A stretch of DNA of 64,000 bases. It comes from Carpediemonas membranifera. Taxonomy: Eukaryota > Fornicata. Of the stretch, positions 20,193 to 31,062 are shown one piece after another (within the stretch, counting starts at the first letter, position 1; each line of letters opens with the position of its first letter). Made by a program: the position numbers and the translations under genes. Under the pieces are notes generated by a model. It had not been told where the DNA came from. It was given only the letters and a program-made list of their open reading frames with translations, and did no database searches. The stretch is taken from positions 124,001-188,000 of the forward strand of contig JAHDYR010000007.1 of NCBI GenBank assembly GCA_019828565.1. Reading direction: 5' to 3'.

Positions 20193-20226
20193 AGCCCGAA
20201 TTTCGGGCATTGAGCATTTTATGGCG
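20193..20226 (+). promoter_or_regulatory. Divergent promoter elements between PSMB2 and roadblock genes
   Basis: A perfect small palindrome gcccgaatttcgggc (20193-20207) is followed by gagcattttatggcg (20212-20226), a match to the GCANTTTAW motif, 33-47 bp before the roadblock ATG. The role is inferred from position and recurrence. Confidence 0.45.
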
Positions 20227-20258
20227 AAATCACGGCAAGAGAAACAAAGAAACCCACA

Positions 20259-20558
20259 ATGGCGGAAGTTGAGGAATGCATTAAGAGAATTAGCAGCCAC
20301 AAGGGTGTTCAGGGCATCGTTATTGTGAACAATGAAGGAATTCCTATCAGATCCACGCTCGACAACAAGGAGGGGAACAAATACGCAGGGCTCATCTCTC
20401 ATCTTGCAACAAAGGCCCGCTCCATCATCACTGAGCTCGATCCAACGAACGAGCTGAAATTTTTCCGCATTCGCTCCAACAAGCACGAGATTATGGTGTC
20501 GCCCGACAAGGATTACCTCCTCATCGTTATCCAGGACCCCGACTCCCAGCAGACGTAG
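20259..20558 (+). CDS. DYNLRB: Dynein light chain, roadblock/LC7 type, 99 aa
   Basis: It starts at ATG 20259 and is the usual length of the family (about 96-105 aa). The roadblock/longin fold is clear: [75 protein letters not shown]. This subunit dimerises on dynein intermediate chains and is needed for cytoplasmic, intraflagellar-transport and axonemal dyneins. The frame is intact. Confidence 0.96.
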   Translation: MAEVEECIKRISSHKGVQGIVIVNNEGIPIRSTLDNKEGNKYAGLISHLATKARSIITELDPTNELKFFRIRSNKHEIMVSPDKDYLLIVIQDPDSQQT

Positions 20559-20925
20559 ATGAACCGCGTGGTGTTTGTATATTCAATTAAAGCCTTTCGG
20601 TGAGGTTGAAGTTGAGTGCCTGGCCCTACTGGGCCGGCAAGCATTGCTGAGAGAAAAAATGTTACGCTCCACGCAGCTGTATCATCCCCTAACGAGCACA
20701 CCACATGTCACGTGTCAACCATCCAACCATGATCCCGCCGTCGCCCCCCGCTCTCCATGGTTATTCTAACCATAAAGAGTCAATTAAGGCTACATAATCG
20801 TACTATAGCCATGTATACCGCCACTATCGCTCCCCGTAAGCCAGGATACAGTGCGTAAACTTTTTTCACGCAAAGCTTTTGGTCAGCGCGCTATAAGCCG
20901 ACAACACCACCATTTCAAACTCAGA
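20559..20925 (+). promoter_or_regulatory. Intergenic region before Arp3
   Basis: 367 bp without a supported gene. Close to the Arp3 start is gcgcgctataagccg (about 20887-20901), a TATA-like word related to the gtgctataaatg found before TMEM231 (16991-17002). Nothing else stands out. Confidence 0.35.
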
Positions 20926-22164
20926 ATGTCCTCTAAGCCTGCAATTGTAATCGATGTCGGTACTGGCTTTACCAAGATGGGTTACGCTGGCACTGATGAG
21001 CCTTCCTACCTGATCCCGACGACATTTGCTGGAAACCCTCCAGAGGCCAAGCCTGGCAAGAAGCACGGCCTTGAGGACCTTGACTTTTTCATTGGCCAAG
21101 AAGCCATTGCTAAGCAGAAGTCCTACGGCCTCTCTTACCCCGTGCGCCACGGCTTGATCGAGAACTGGGATCAGATGGAAAAGTTCTGGTCGCAGTCCCT
21201 CTTCCAGTACCTCCACTGTGACCCCGAGGAGCACAACTTCCTCCTCACCGAGCCCCCGCTCAACACCCCCGAGAACCGTGAGCAGACTGCCGAGATCTGG
21301 TTCGAGACGTTCAATGCTGGTGGCATCTACATCGCTGTGCAGGCTGTCCTTGCCCTTTGCGCCTCCTGGACGTCCAAGAAGTCCGCCTCCCGCCAGCTGA
21401 CGGGCACTGTTATCGACTCTGGCGACGGTGTGACCCATGTCATCCCCGTGTCGGACGGCGCAGTCATCGCCTCGGCCATCAAGCACATCCCCATCGCCGG
21501 GCGTGACTTTACGAACTTCACAATGAACATGATGCGTGGCCGTGAGAAGATGCCCACCGCTGACGCCCTCCAGATTGCCATGAGAATGAAGGAGCGCCAT
21601 GCCTATGTCTGCAAGGACCTCAAGCGCGAGATCCTGGCGTTTGACGCGTCTCCCGTGGACTACATCAAGCTCTACACTGGCATGGACCGCGTCAACATGA
21701 AGACGTTCGAGGTCGAGATGGGCTACGAGCGTTTCATGGCCCCTGAGATCTTCTTCAACCCCGCCATCTACTCCGGCGACTTCGTCACGCCCCTGCCCGA
21801 CCTGGTCGACCAGACAATCCAGGCATGCCCCATTGATTGCCGCAAGCCTCTGTACAACAACATCGTGCTGTCAGGCGGCAGCACCATGTTCCAGAACTTC
21901 TCCAAGCGTCTGCAGCGTGATATCAAGAAGCTCGCCAACGACCGTATCAAGTACTCCCACGAGGTCAGCGGCGGCCGCATTCCCCTGGCCGAGCTCGACG
22001 TCAACGTCGTCTCCCACAAAAAGCAGCGGTACGCCGTGTGGTATGGCGGCTCCCTGCTGTCGACCACCCCCGAGTTCGGGACTGGTATGGTCCACACGAG
22101 AGAGGACTACCTCGAGTACGGCCCCAGTATCTGCAGGCACAACCCAGTCCTCGGTCTCAACTAG
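20926..22164 (+). CDS. ARP3: Actin-related protein 3 (Arp2/3 complex), 412 aa
   Basis: I chose ATG 20926 (MSSKPAIVIDVGTG), which starts at the first actin-fold strand; the frame is open upstream but unlike the family. Motifs include VIDVGTGFTKMGYAG, LTEPPLNTPENREQTAEI, GTVIDSGDGVTHVIPV, IPIAGRDFTNF and VLSGGSTMFQNFSKRLQRDI. The overall length is close to human Arp3 (418 aa). The second line of Arp3-type sequence (GLEDLDFFIGQEA, HGLIENWDQMEKFW) separates it from actin and Arp2. It is a nucleator of branched actin filaments. Codon use is GC-rich at third positions, unlike the 39-53-kb island. Confidence 0.96.
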   Translation: MSSKPAIVIDVGTGFTKMGYAGTDEPSYLIPTTFAGNPPEAKPGKKHGLEDLDFFIGQEAIAKQKSYGLSYPVRHGLIENWDQMEKFWSQSLFQYLHCDPEEHNFLLTEPPLNTPENREQTAEIWFETFNAGGIYIAVQAVLALCASWTSKKSASRQLTGTVIDSGDGVTHVIPVSDGAVIASAIKHIPIAGRDFTNFTMNMMRGREKMPTADALQIAMRMKERHAYVCKDLKREILAFDASPVDYIKLYTGMDRVNMKTFEVEMGYERFMAPEIFFNPAIYSGDFVTPLPDLVDQTIQACPIDCRKPLYNNIVLSGGSTMFQNFSKRLQRDIKKLANDRIKYSHEVSGGRIPLAELDVNVVSHKKQRYAVWYGGSLLSTTPEFGTGMVHTREDYLEYGPSICRHNPVLGLN

Positions 22165-22306
22165 GGGATCGATAAATGTACTATTTTCACTGGGCTAGAG
22201 CTAGAGTCCCTCTGTCTGTAGTGGGCCTGTCTTTTGAAGTATCATAGAGTGCACAGTGCAAGTAGTAAAGTAAGACTCTTGTTGTATCGAGACCTCATCT
22301 TTCAGA

Positions 22307-22320
22307 AGTGCAGTTTATGT
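22307..22320 (+). promoter_or_regulatory. GCAGTTTATG promoter-like motif upstream of DRC12
   Basis: agtgcagtttatgt ends 25 bp before the start codon. The same core occurs before several unrelated genes in the window, which suggests a core promoter or initiator element. Confidence 0.45.
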
Positions 22321-22344
22321 CACAAAAATTTGGACCTGACGATT

Positions 22345-22994
22345 ATGCCCGTATGTGGCCTGCAGTTGACGAATTTACATAGAAGAAAGGAAAGAAGGGC
22401 AAGAAGGGTAAGAAGGGAAAGAAGGGGAAGAAGGGAAAGGCCTCTGGAGACGGCCTCGAACTGACGATTGAAGATAAGTACGCAAAGGCTGTCCTTAAGA
22501 TTGAAAGTCTTGAGAGAGCTCTTGTTGCAAAGTCTGAGCAAACCAACCAGGCGCTGATTGGCCAAAAATCCCTTCAGAGCCAGCTTCTCCGCTACAAGGA
22601 GGACGTGGAACGTGAGAGAGCCGACCGGTACGACATCACGGCGGACATGACGAGGCAGTTCAAATCCATGCAGGACGACCTCATTGCGCGCATCAATGGT
22701 CTCGAGGACGAGCTCAGCCAGATGAAGGGGCAGCTCGTCGAGGCTGAGACCCGCGAGGGCTTCCAGCTTGCGGAGAAGGACAAGATCATCGCCGAGAAGG
22801 ATGAGGAGATCAGGCAGCTACAGCTTCGACAGGAGGACATGGCGAATGAGTTTGCCGACATGCTCAAGGAGACTCTGGGTCGTATGACTCAGCGTATGTC
22901 CATCGTCAACAGAGAAGTCGGGGGGACGGTCTCAGCCATGGACGAGTCACAGATGCTGCAAGCGGGGGGTAGTGACAAGCTACCAACGATATGA
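22345..22994 (+). CDS. DRC12: DRC12/CCDC153 homologue, nexin-dynein regulatory complex subunit, spliced
   Basis: The protein is 205 aa if a 32-nt intron (22351-22382) is removed: exon 1 is only ATG CCC, and exon 2 starts AAG AAA GGA. This gives MPKKGKKGKKGKK, the Lys-rich start typical of CCDC153. The rest is one long coiled coil (LKIESLERALVAKSEQ, RYKEDVERERADRY, AEKDEEIRQLQLRQEDM) with DMLKETLGRMTQRM near the end, resembling the conserved EILHDSLDRLLAKL of the family. Without splicing, the frame has a TAG just before the Lys repeats and no nearby ATG. The Lys repeat is nine-base (AAGAAGGGN). The role is part of the axonemal linker that regulates dynein activity. Confidence 0.68.
22351..22382 (+). 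other. Predicted 32-nt spliceosomal intron, phase 0, after codon 2
   Basis: It begins GTATGT (perfect 5' splice consensus) and ends ttacatAG; a possible branch site is ttgac about 12 nt before the AG. Removal fuses ATG CCC in frame to the long coiled-coil exon. Confidence 0.65.
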
Positions 22995-23645
22995 GGTGAG
23001 TGGTGCCGGTCGATGGGCTGGCATGGTAAGGTAAATGAGTAAATGTCTGTGTGTTGTTGGCCACTTTGAGGCTGAAGGCTGCGAACGGATGCCAACTGCA
23101 TCCCTTCTAACCCTGCTTGCAGGTACAACCAATGGGGGAAAAACATTTACGTATTTTACCAGTTTACTGGTGGTTTGGTCTCAAACGTGTCTCAAATGTT
23201 CGCCCGGCTTGGGTACGAGCCGAGCAGTGCTGGCTCGCACGAAGGTTTGCGCTGTTCAAGCTTCCTTGACTTGGCGACTCCGCGCCAAAATCGACCAAAC
23301 GAATTTTGTGTCCACGCTCCCCGCGCCGGAGTCGCGTCGGCGCATCTACGCGCCCTCCCACTCGCAGAGTGCTCCTCGTTGTGGTGGTCCCACAGGGCAA
23401 GACACTCAAGCAAACGATGGACCGTTTACAGAAGAATTTATGTCAGTTTACATAAACTGCACTGACTCTGAGGTCTAAGACTATTGCACTCGTTATTCTG
23501 ATGTGCCGCGGAGGATTAGAATTATTGAGTTCAAAGCACACAATGATCCAAGCAGAATCAGGATCGCAGTGTGGTTCATCATACTCTATCAATCGTGCGC
23601 AGCATATCACGCGTGCTGCAGCGCGTGCTTGCTCAACTTAGCAAG

Positions 23646-24166
23646 TTAATGATAGCGAGGAAGAGCACCTCTCTGGGTGCCGTAATGAAAAGGAGATAGC
23701 CCTATCTGATCTGGAGTGGCGTCGAAGGTACACCAATGGATGTTCTCGCTGGCGCTCTTATCTCGGTGAGAGAGATTGAGAAGCATGTCTCTCTGCTCGG
23801 GATGCCGACTTAGCCGTTTATCGCGCCATGGAGCTCCCTCGCACGCGGGATTCTGGCAGAGCATGGTGCGGTGTGCACCACACGTCTGAAGTGTGCTTTG
23901 CAGTATGGGCACACGATGGAAGTGCGGAATTCCGAGACCATGGCAACAGTCACGACGACGTTGTGCCGGAGCATGATGCCTGGTAGAGCTCGAGCAAAGT
24001 GGCGGTACGGAGCACACGAGGGAGTGCCGGCGGAACCGAACAGTGCAGCCCCATACGCCACTTTGAGGTGAATGGGCTCCGTTCTTCTGGTCAGAAATGC
24101 TACATCTGACAAAACATAAAACATCCCTGCCCGCATGATCGCCCTTACCATGGCTGATGCCCTCAT
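23646..24166 (-). pseudogene. Fanzor/TnpB-like zinc-ribbon gene, array unit 1 (frameshifted)
   Basis: Same gene as the intact copy at 32079-32600, but with CTTTG instead of CTTTTG at the zinc ribbon, which shifts the frame after CPYCK. The N-terminal frame then runs to an early stop at 23810; the C-terminal half is in the next frame down to 23646. Confidence 0.7.
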
Positions 24167-24361
24167 GTCCGCTACCCTGTTGGTGTATGACAAGAGGTGC
24201 GCCAAGCTGGGACTGTTCAACTCGCTGGAGCTCCTCCCGGCAGGGCTGTCGGCATAAGCCAGTAATTTACGTGATTAATGGAAAATCACAAAATGCACGG
24301 ATGTGCCACAGAACTCGTGCTTGCAAAGACAACGACTATGTACAGAAGTTTACTCTTATGA

Positions 24362-24697
24362 TTAATCCCGATTGTGGATCATGGCGAGAATCCTGCCAGG
24401 CAGCTCTTCGATTGTGGCGTTGAGCTGGCGAATGTCGCCACGAACCTCAGCAAATTGGCCACGAACCTCATCCTGGAAAGCACGGAAGTCTCTCCAGGTC
24501 ACATAGCTGTCATCCTCGTGTTGCATGCCGTTTTCTGCCATATTTTCTTCCATATTCTGCTCGGGAACGCGTTGTTCTGGCATGCGACGGAGATCCACCT
24601 CATCTTGAGGCCTGTGGAAACCGTTCACAGCGGCATGGCGGAGCTCGGGGTTGCCATCATCATCGCGGGGCTCGGGGTTCCTCGGGGTTGATGGCAT
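24362..24697 (-). CDS. Small acidic coiled-coil protein, array unit 1, 111 aa
   Basis: First ATG 24697 (MPSTPRNPEPRDDDGNPEL). A polar Pro/Glu-rich N-terminus is followed by YVTWRDFRAFQDEVRGQFAEV and a short amphipathic helix ending at IHNRD. This unit has one QFAEV heptad and the MAEN insertion. The composition resembles the N-terminal coiled-coil region of Gypsy gag proteins in this window, but no homology is proven. It lies directly upstream of the zinc-ribbon gene in the same orientation, separated by about 190 bp. Confidence 0.5.
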   Translation of the reverse strand: MPSTPRNPEPRDDDGNPELRHAAVNGFHRPQDEVDLRRMPEQRVPEQNMEENMAENGMQHEDDSYVTWRDFRAFQDEVRGQFAEVRGDIRQLNATIEELPGRILAMIHNRD

Positions 24698-25315
24698 GGT
24701 AAATATCGTAAATGTCTGTGTGTTGTTGGCCACTTTGAGGCTGAAGGCTGCGAACGGATGCCAACTGCATCCCTTCTAACCCTGCTTGCAGGTACAACCA
24801 ATGGGGGAAAAACATTTACGTATTTTACCAGTTTACTGGTGGTTTGGTCTCAAACGTGTCTCAAATGTTCGCCCGGCTTGGGTACGAGCCGAGCAGTGCT
24901 GGCTCGCACGAAGGTTTGCGCTGTTCAAGCTTCCTTGACTTGGCGACTCCGCGCCAAAAATCGACCAAACGAATTTTGTGTCCACGCTCCCCGCGCCGGA
25001 GTCGCGTCGGCGCATCTACGCGCCCTCTCACTCGCAGAGTGCACCTCGTTGTGGTGGTCCCACAGGGCAAGACACTCAAGCAAACGATGGACCGTTTACA
25101 GAAGAATTTATGTGAGTTTACATAAACTGCACTGACTCTGAGGTCTAAGACTATTGCACTCGTTATTCTGATGTGCCGCGGAGGATTAGAATTATTGAGT
25201 TCAAAGCACACAATGATCCAAGCAGAATCAGGATCGCAGTGTGGTTCATCATACTCTATCAATCGTGCGCAGCATATCACGCGTGCTGCAGCGCGTGCTT
25301 GCTCAACTTAGCAAG

Positions 25316-25836
25316 TTAATGATAGCGAGGAAGAGCACCTCTCTGGGTGCCGTAATGAAAAGGAGATAGCCCTATCTGATCTGGAGTGGCGTCGAAGGTA
25401 CACCAATGGATGTTCTCGCTGGCGCTCTTATCTCGGTGAGAGAGATTGAGAAGCATGTCTCTCTGCTCGGGATGCCGACTTAGCCGTTTATCGCGCCATG
25501 GAGCTCCCTCGCACGCGGGATTCTGGCAGAGCATGGTGCGGTGTGCACCACACGTCTGAAGTGTGCTTTGCAGTATGGGCACACGATGGAAGTGCGGAAT
25601 TCCGAGACCATGGCAACAGTCACGACGACGTTGTGCCGGAGCATGATGCCTGGTAGAGCTCGAGCAAAGTGGCGGTACGGAGCACACGAGGGAGTGCCGG
25701 CGGAACCGAACAGTGCAGCCCCATACGCCACTTTGAGGTGAATGGGCTCCGTTCTTCTGGTCAGAAATGCTACATCTGACAAAACATAAAACATCCCTGC
25801 CCGCATGATCGCCCTTACCATGGCTGATGCCCTCAT
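25316..25836 (-). pseudogene. Fanzor/TnpB-like zinc-ribbon gene, array unit 2 (frameshifted)
   Basis: Carries the same three-T frameshift as unit 1 in the codons after CPYCK; otherwise identical in protein sequence. Confidence 0.7.
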
Positions 25837-26031
25837 GTCCGCTACCCTGTTGGTGTATGACAAGAGGTGCGCCAAGCTGGGACTGTTCAACCCGCTGGAG
25901 CTCCTCCCGGCAGGGCTGTCGGCATAAGCCAGTAATTTACGTGATTAATGGAAAATCACAAAATGCACGGATGTGCCACAGAACTCGTGCTTGCAAAGAC
26001 AACGACTATGTACAGAAGTTTACTCTTATGA

Positions 26032-26376
26032 TTAATCCCGATTGTGGATCATGGCGAGAATCCTGCCAGGCAGCTCTTCGATTGTGGCGTTGAGCTGGCG
26101 AATGTCGCCACGAACCTCAGCAAATTGGCCATGAACCTCAGCAAATTGGCCACGAACCTCATCCTGGAAAGCACGGAAGTCTCTCCAGGTCACATAGCTG
26201 TCATCCTCGTGTTGCATGCCGTTTTCTTCCATATTCTGCTCGGGAACGCGTTGTTCTGGCATGCGACGGAGATCCACCTCATCTTGAGGCCTGTGGAAAC
26301 CGTTCACAGCGGCATGGCGGAGCTCGGGGTTGCCATCATCATCGCGGGGCTCGGGGTTCCTCGGGGTTGATGGCAT
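26032..26376 (-). CDS. Small acidic coiled-coil protein, array unit 2
   Basis: Two heptads (RGQFAEV, HGQFAEV) and no MAEN insertion; otherwise as in unit 1. Confidence 0.5.
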   Translation of the reverse strand: MPSTPRNPEPRDDDGNPELRHAAVNGFHRPQDEVDLRRMPEQRVPEQNMEENGMQHEDDSYVTWRDFRAFQDEVRGQFAEVHGQFAEVRGDIRQLNATIEELPGRILAMIHNRD

Positions 26377-26994
26377 GGTAAATATCGTAAATGTCTGTGT
26401 GTTGTTGGCCACTTTGAGGCTGAAGGCTGCGAACGGATGCCAACTGCATCCCTTCTAACCCTGCTTGCAGGTACAACCAATGGGGGAAAAACATTTACGT
26501 ATTTTACCAGTTTACTGGTGGTTTGGTCTCAAACGTGTCTCAAATGTTCGCCCGGCTTGGGTACGAGCCGAGCAGTGCTGGCTCGCACGAAGGTTTGCGC
26601 TGTTCAAGCTTCCTTGACTTGGCGACTCCGCGCCAAAAATCGACCAAACGAATTTTGTGTCCACGCTCCCCGCGCCGGAGTCGCGTCGGCGCATCTACGC
26701 GCCCTCCCACTCGCAGAGTGCTCCTCGTTGTGGTGGTCCCACAGGGCAAGACACTCAAGCAAACGATGGACCGTTTACAGAAGAATTTATGTCAGTTTAC
26801 ATAAACTGCACTGACTCTGAGGTCTAAGACTATTGCACTCGTTATTCTGATGTGCCGCGGAGGATTAGAATTATTGAGTTCAAAGCACACAATGATCCAA
26901 GCAGAATCAGGATCGCAGTGTGGTTCATCATACTCTATCAATCGTGCGCAGCATATCACGCGTGCTGCAGCGCGTGCTTGCTCAACTTAGCAAG

Positions 26995-27515
26995 TTAATG
27001 ATAGCGAGGAAGAGCACCTCTCTGGGTGCCGTAATGAAAAGGAGATAGCCCTATCTGATCTGGAGTGGCGTCGAAGGTATACCAATGGATGTTCTCGCTG
27101 GCGCTCTTATCTCGGTGAGAGAGATTGAGAAGCATGTCTCTCTGCTCGGGATGCCGACTTAGCCGTTTATCGCGCCATGGAGCTCCCTCGCACGCGGGAT
27201 TCTGGCAGAGCATGGTGCGGTGTGCACCACACGTCTGAAGTGTGCTTTGCAGTATGGGCACACGATGGAAGTGCGGAATTCCGAGACCATGGCAACAGTC
27301 ACGACGACGTTGTGCCGGAGCATGATGCCTGGTAGAGCTCGAGCAAAGTGGCGGTACGGAGCACACGAGGGAGTGCCGGCGGAACCGAACAGTGCAGCCC
27401 CATACGCCACTTTGAGGTGAATGGGCTCCGTTCTTCTGGTCAGAAATGCTACATCTGACAAAACATAAAACATCCCTGCCCGCATGATCGCCCTTACCAT
27501 GGCTGATGCCCTCAT
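26995..27515 (-). pseudogene. Fanzor/TnpB-like zinc-ribbon gene, array unit 3 (frameshifted)
   Basis: Same frameshift. One substitution changes a Cys near the C-terminus to Tyr (IHWYTFD instead of IHWCTFD). Confidence 0.7.
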
Positions 27516-27710
27516 GTCCGCTACCCTGTTGGTGTATGACAAGAGGTGCGCCAAGCTGGGACTGTTCAACCCGCTGGAGCTCCTCCCGGCAGGGCTGTCG
27601 GCATAAGCCAGTAATTTACGTGATTAATGGAAAATCACAAAATGCACGGATGTGCCACAGAACTCGTGCTTGCAAAGACAACGACTATGTACAGAAGTTT
27701 ACTCTTATGA

Positions 27711-28046
27711 TTAATCCCGATTGTGGATCATGGCGAGAATCCTGCCAGGCAGCTCTTCGATTGTGGCGTTGAGCTGGCGAATGTCGCCACGAACCTCAGC
27801 AAATTGGCCACGAACCTCATCCTGGAAAGCACGGAAGTCTCTCCAGGTCACATAGCTGTCATCCTCGTGTTGCATGCCGTTTTCTGCCATATTTTCTTCC
27901 ATATTCTGCTCGGGAACGCGTTGTTCTGGCATGCGACGGAGATCCACCTCATCTTGAGGCCTGTGGAAACCGTTCACAGCGGCATGGCGGAGCTCGGGGT
28001 TGCCATCATCATCGCGGGGCTCGGGGTTCCTCGGGGTTGATGGCAT
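27711..28046 (-). CDS. Small acidic coiled-coil protein, array unit 3
   Basis: One heptad and MAEN present, as in unit 1. Confidence 0.5.
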   Translation of the reverse strand: MPSTPRNPEPRDDDGNPELRHAAVNGFHRPQDEVDLRRMPEQRVPEQNMEENMAENGMQHEDDSYVTWRDFRAFQDEVRGQFAEVRGDIRQLNATIEELPGRILAMIHNRD

Positions 28047-28666
28047 GGTAAATATCGTAAATGTCTGTGTGTTGTTGGCCACTTTGAGGCTGAAGGCTGC
28101 GAACGGATGCCAACTGCATCCCTTCTAACCCCTGCTTGCAGGTACAACCAATGGGGGAAAAACATTTACGTATTTTTACCAGTTTACTGGTGGTTTGGTC
28201 TCAAACGTGTCTCAAATGTTCGCCCGGCTTGGGTACGAGCCGAGCAGTGCTGGCTCGCACGAAGGTTTGCGCTGTTCAAGCTTCCTTGACTTGGCGACTC
28301 CGCGCCAAAAATCGACCAAACGAATTTTGTGTCCACGCTCCCCGCGCCGGAGTCGCGTCGGCGCATCTACGCGCCCTCCCACTCGCAGAGTGCTCCTCGT
28401 TGTGGTGGTCCCACAGGGCAAGACACTCAAGCAAACGATGGACCGTTTACAGAAGAATTTATGTCAGTTTACATAAACTGCACTGACTCTGAGGTCTAAG
28501 ACTATTGCACTCGTTATTCTGATGTGCCGCGGAGGATTAGAATTATTGAGTTCAAAGCACACAATGATCCAAGCAGAATCAGGATCGCAGTGTGGTTCAT
28601 CATACTCTATCAATCGTGCGCAGCATATCACGCGTGCTGCAGCGCGTGCTTGCTCAACTTAGCAAG

Positions 28667-29187
28667 TTAATGATAGCGAGGAAGAGCACCTCTCTGGGTG
28701 CCGTAATGAAAAGGAGATAGCCCTATCTGATCTGGAGTGGCGTCGAAGGTACACCAATGGATGTTCTCGCTGGCGCTCTTATCTCGGTGAGAGAGATTGA
28801 GAAGCATGTCTCTCTGCTCGGGATGCCGACTTAGCCGTTTATCGCGCCATGGAGCTCCCTCGCACGCGGGATTCTGGCAGAGCATGGTGCGGTGTGCACC
28901 ACACGTCTGAAGTGTGCTTTGCAGTATGGGCACACGATGGAAGTGCGGAATTCCGAGACCATGGCAACAGTCACGACGACGTTGTGCCGGAGCATGATGC
29001 CTGGTAGAGCTCGAGCAAAGTGGCGGTACGGAGCACACGAGGGAGTGCCGGCGGAACCGAACAGTGCAGCCCCATACGCCACTTTGAGGTGAATGGGCTC
29101 CGTTCTTCTGGTCAGAAATGCTACATCTGACAAAACATAAAACATCCCTGCCCGCATGATCGCCCTTACCATGGCTGATGCCCTCAT
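28667..29187 (-). pseudogene. Fanzor/TnpB-like zinc-ribbon gene, array unit 4 (frameshifted)
   Basis: Same three-T frameshift after CPYCK; protein sequence otherwise unchanged. Confidence 0.7.
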
Positions 29188-29382
29188 GTCCGCTACCCTG
29201 TTGGTGTATGACAAGAGGTGCGCCAAGCTGGGACTGTTCAACCCGCTGGAGCTCCTCCCGGCAGGGCTGTCGGCATAAGCCAGTAATTTACGTGATTAAT
29301 GGAAAATCACAAAATGCACGGATGTGCCACAGAACTCGTGCTTGCAAAGACAACGACTATGTACAGAAGTTTACTCTTATGA

Positions 29383-29727
29383 TTAATCCCGATTGTGGAT
29401 CATGGCGAGAATCCTGCCAGGCAGCTCTTCGATTGTGGCGTTGAGCTGGCGAATGTCGCCACGAACCTCAGCAAATTGGCCATGAACCTCAGCAAATTGG
29501 CCACGAACCTCATCCTGGAAAGCACGGAAGTCTCTCCAGGTCACATAGCTGTCATCCTCGTGTTGCATGCCGTTTTCTTCCATATTCTGCTCGGGAACGC
29601 GTTGTTCTGGCATGCGACGGAGATCCACCTCATCTTGAGGCCTGTGGAAACCGTTCACAGCGGCATGGCGGAGCTCGGGGTTGCCATCATCATCGCGGGG
29701 CTCGGGGTTCCTCGGGGTTGATGGCAT
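29383..29727 (-). CDS. Small acidic coiled-coil protein, array unit 4
   Basis: Two heptads, no MAEN. An extra G upstream (gagggctg at about 29767) opens a longer N-terminal frame in this copy only, which I regard as an indel artefact. Confidence 0.5.
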   Translation of the reverse strand: MPSTPRNPEPRDDDGNPELRHAAVNGFHRPQDEVDLRRMPEQRVPEQNMEENGMQHEDDSYVTWRDFRAFQDEVRGQFAEVHGQFAEVRGDIRQLNATIEELPGRILAMIHNRD

Positions 29728-30346
29728 GGTAAATATCGTAAATGTCTGTGTGTTGTTGGCCACTTTGAGGGCTGAAGGCTGCGAACGGATGCCAACTGCA
29801 TCCCTTCTAACCCTGCTTGCAGGTACAACCAATGGGGGGAAAACATTTACGTATTTTACCAGTTTACTGGTGGTTTGGTCTCAAACGTGTCTCAAATGTT
29901 CGCCCGGCTTGGGTACGAGCCGAGCAGTGCTGGCTCGCACGAAGGTTTGCGCTGTTCAAGCTTCCTTGACTTGGCGACTCCGCGCCAAAAATCGACCAAA
30001 CGAATTTTGTGTCCACGCTCCCCGCGCCGGAGTCGCGTCGGCGCATCTACGCGCCCTCTCACTCGCAGAGTGCACCTCGTTGTGGTGGTCCCACAGGGCA
30101 AGACACTCAAGCAAACGATGGACCGTTTACAGAAGAATTTATGTGAGTTTACATAAACTGCACTGACTCTGAGGTCTAAGACTATTGCACTCGTTATTCT
30201 GATGTGCCGCGGAGGATTAGAATTATTGAGTTCAAAGCACACAATGATCCAAGCAGAATCAGGATCGCAGTGTGGTTCATCATACTCTATCAATCGTGCG
30301 CAGCATATCACGCGTGCTGCAGCGCGTGCTTGCTCAACTTAGCAAG

Positions 30347-30867
30347 TTAATGATAGCGAGGAAGAGCACCTCTCTGGGTGCCGTAATGAAAAGGAGATAG
30401 CCCTATCTGATCTGGAGTGGCGTCGAAGGTACACCAATGGATGTTCTCGCTGGCGCTCTTATCTCGGTGAGAGAGATTGAGAAGCATGTCTCTCTGCTCG
30501 GGATGCCGACTTAGCCGTTTATCGCGCCATGGAGCTCCCTCGCACGCGGGATTCTGGCAGAGCATGGTGCGGTGTGCACCACACGTCTGAAGTGTGCTTT
30601 GCAGTATGGGCACACGATGGAAGTGCGGAATTCCGAGACCATGGCAACAGTCACGACGACGTTGTGCCGGAGCATGATGCCTGGTAGAGCTCGAGCAAAG
30701 TGGCGGTACGGAGCACACGAGGGAGTGCCGGCGGAACCGAACAGTGCAGCCCCATACGCCACTTTGAGGTGAATGGGCTCCGTTCTTCTGGTCAGAAATG
30801 CTACATCTGACAAAACATAAAACATCCCTGCCCGCATGATCGCCCTTACCATGGCTGATGCCCTCAT
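30347..30867 (-). pseudogene. Fanzor/TnpB-like zinc-ribbon gene, array unit 5 (frameshifted)
   Basis: Same three-T frameshift after CPYCK. Confidence 0.7.
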
Positions 30868-31062
30868 GTCCGCTACCCTGTTGGTGTATGACAAGAGGTG
30901 CGCCAAGCTGGGACTGTTCAACTCGCTGGAGCTCCTCCCGGCAGGGCTGTCGGCATAAGCCAGTAATTTACGTGATTAATGGAAAATCACAAAATGCACG
31001 GATGTGCCACAGAACTCGTGCTTGCAAAGACAACGACTATGTACAGAAGTTTACTCTTATGA

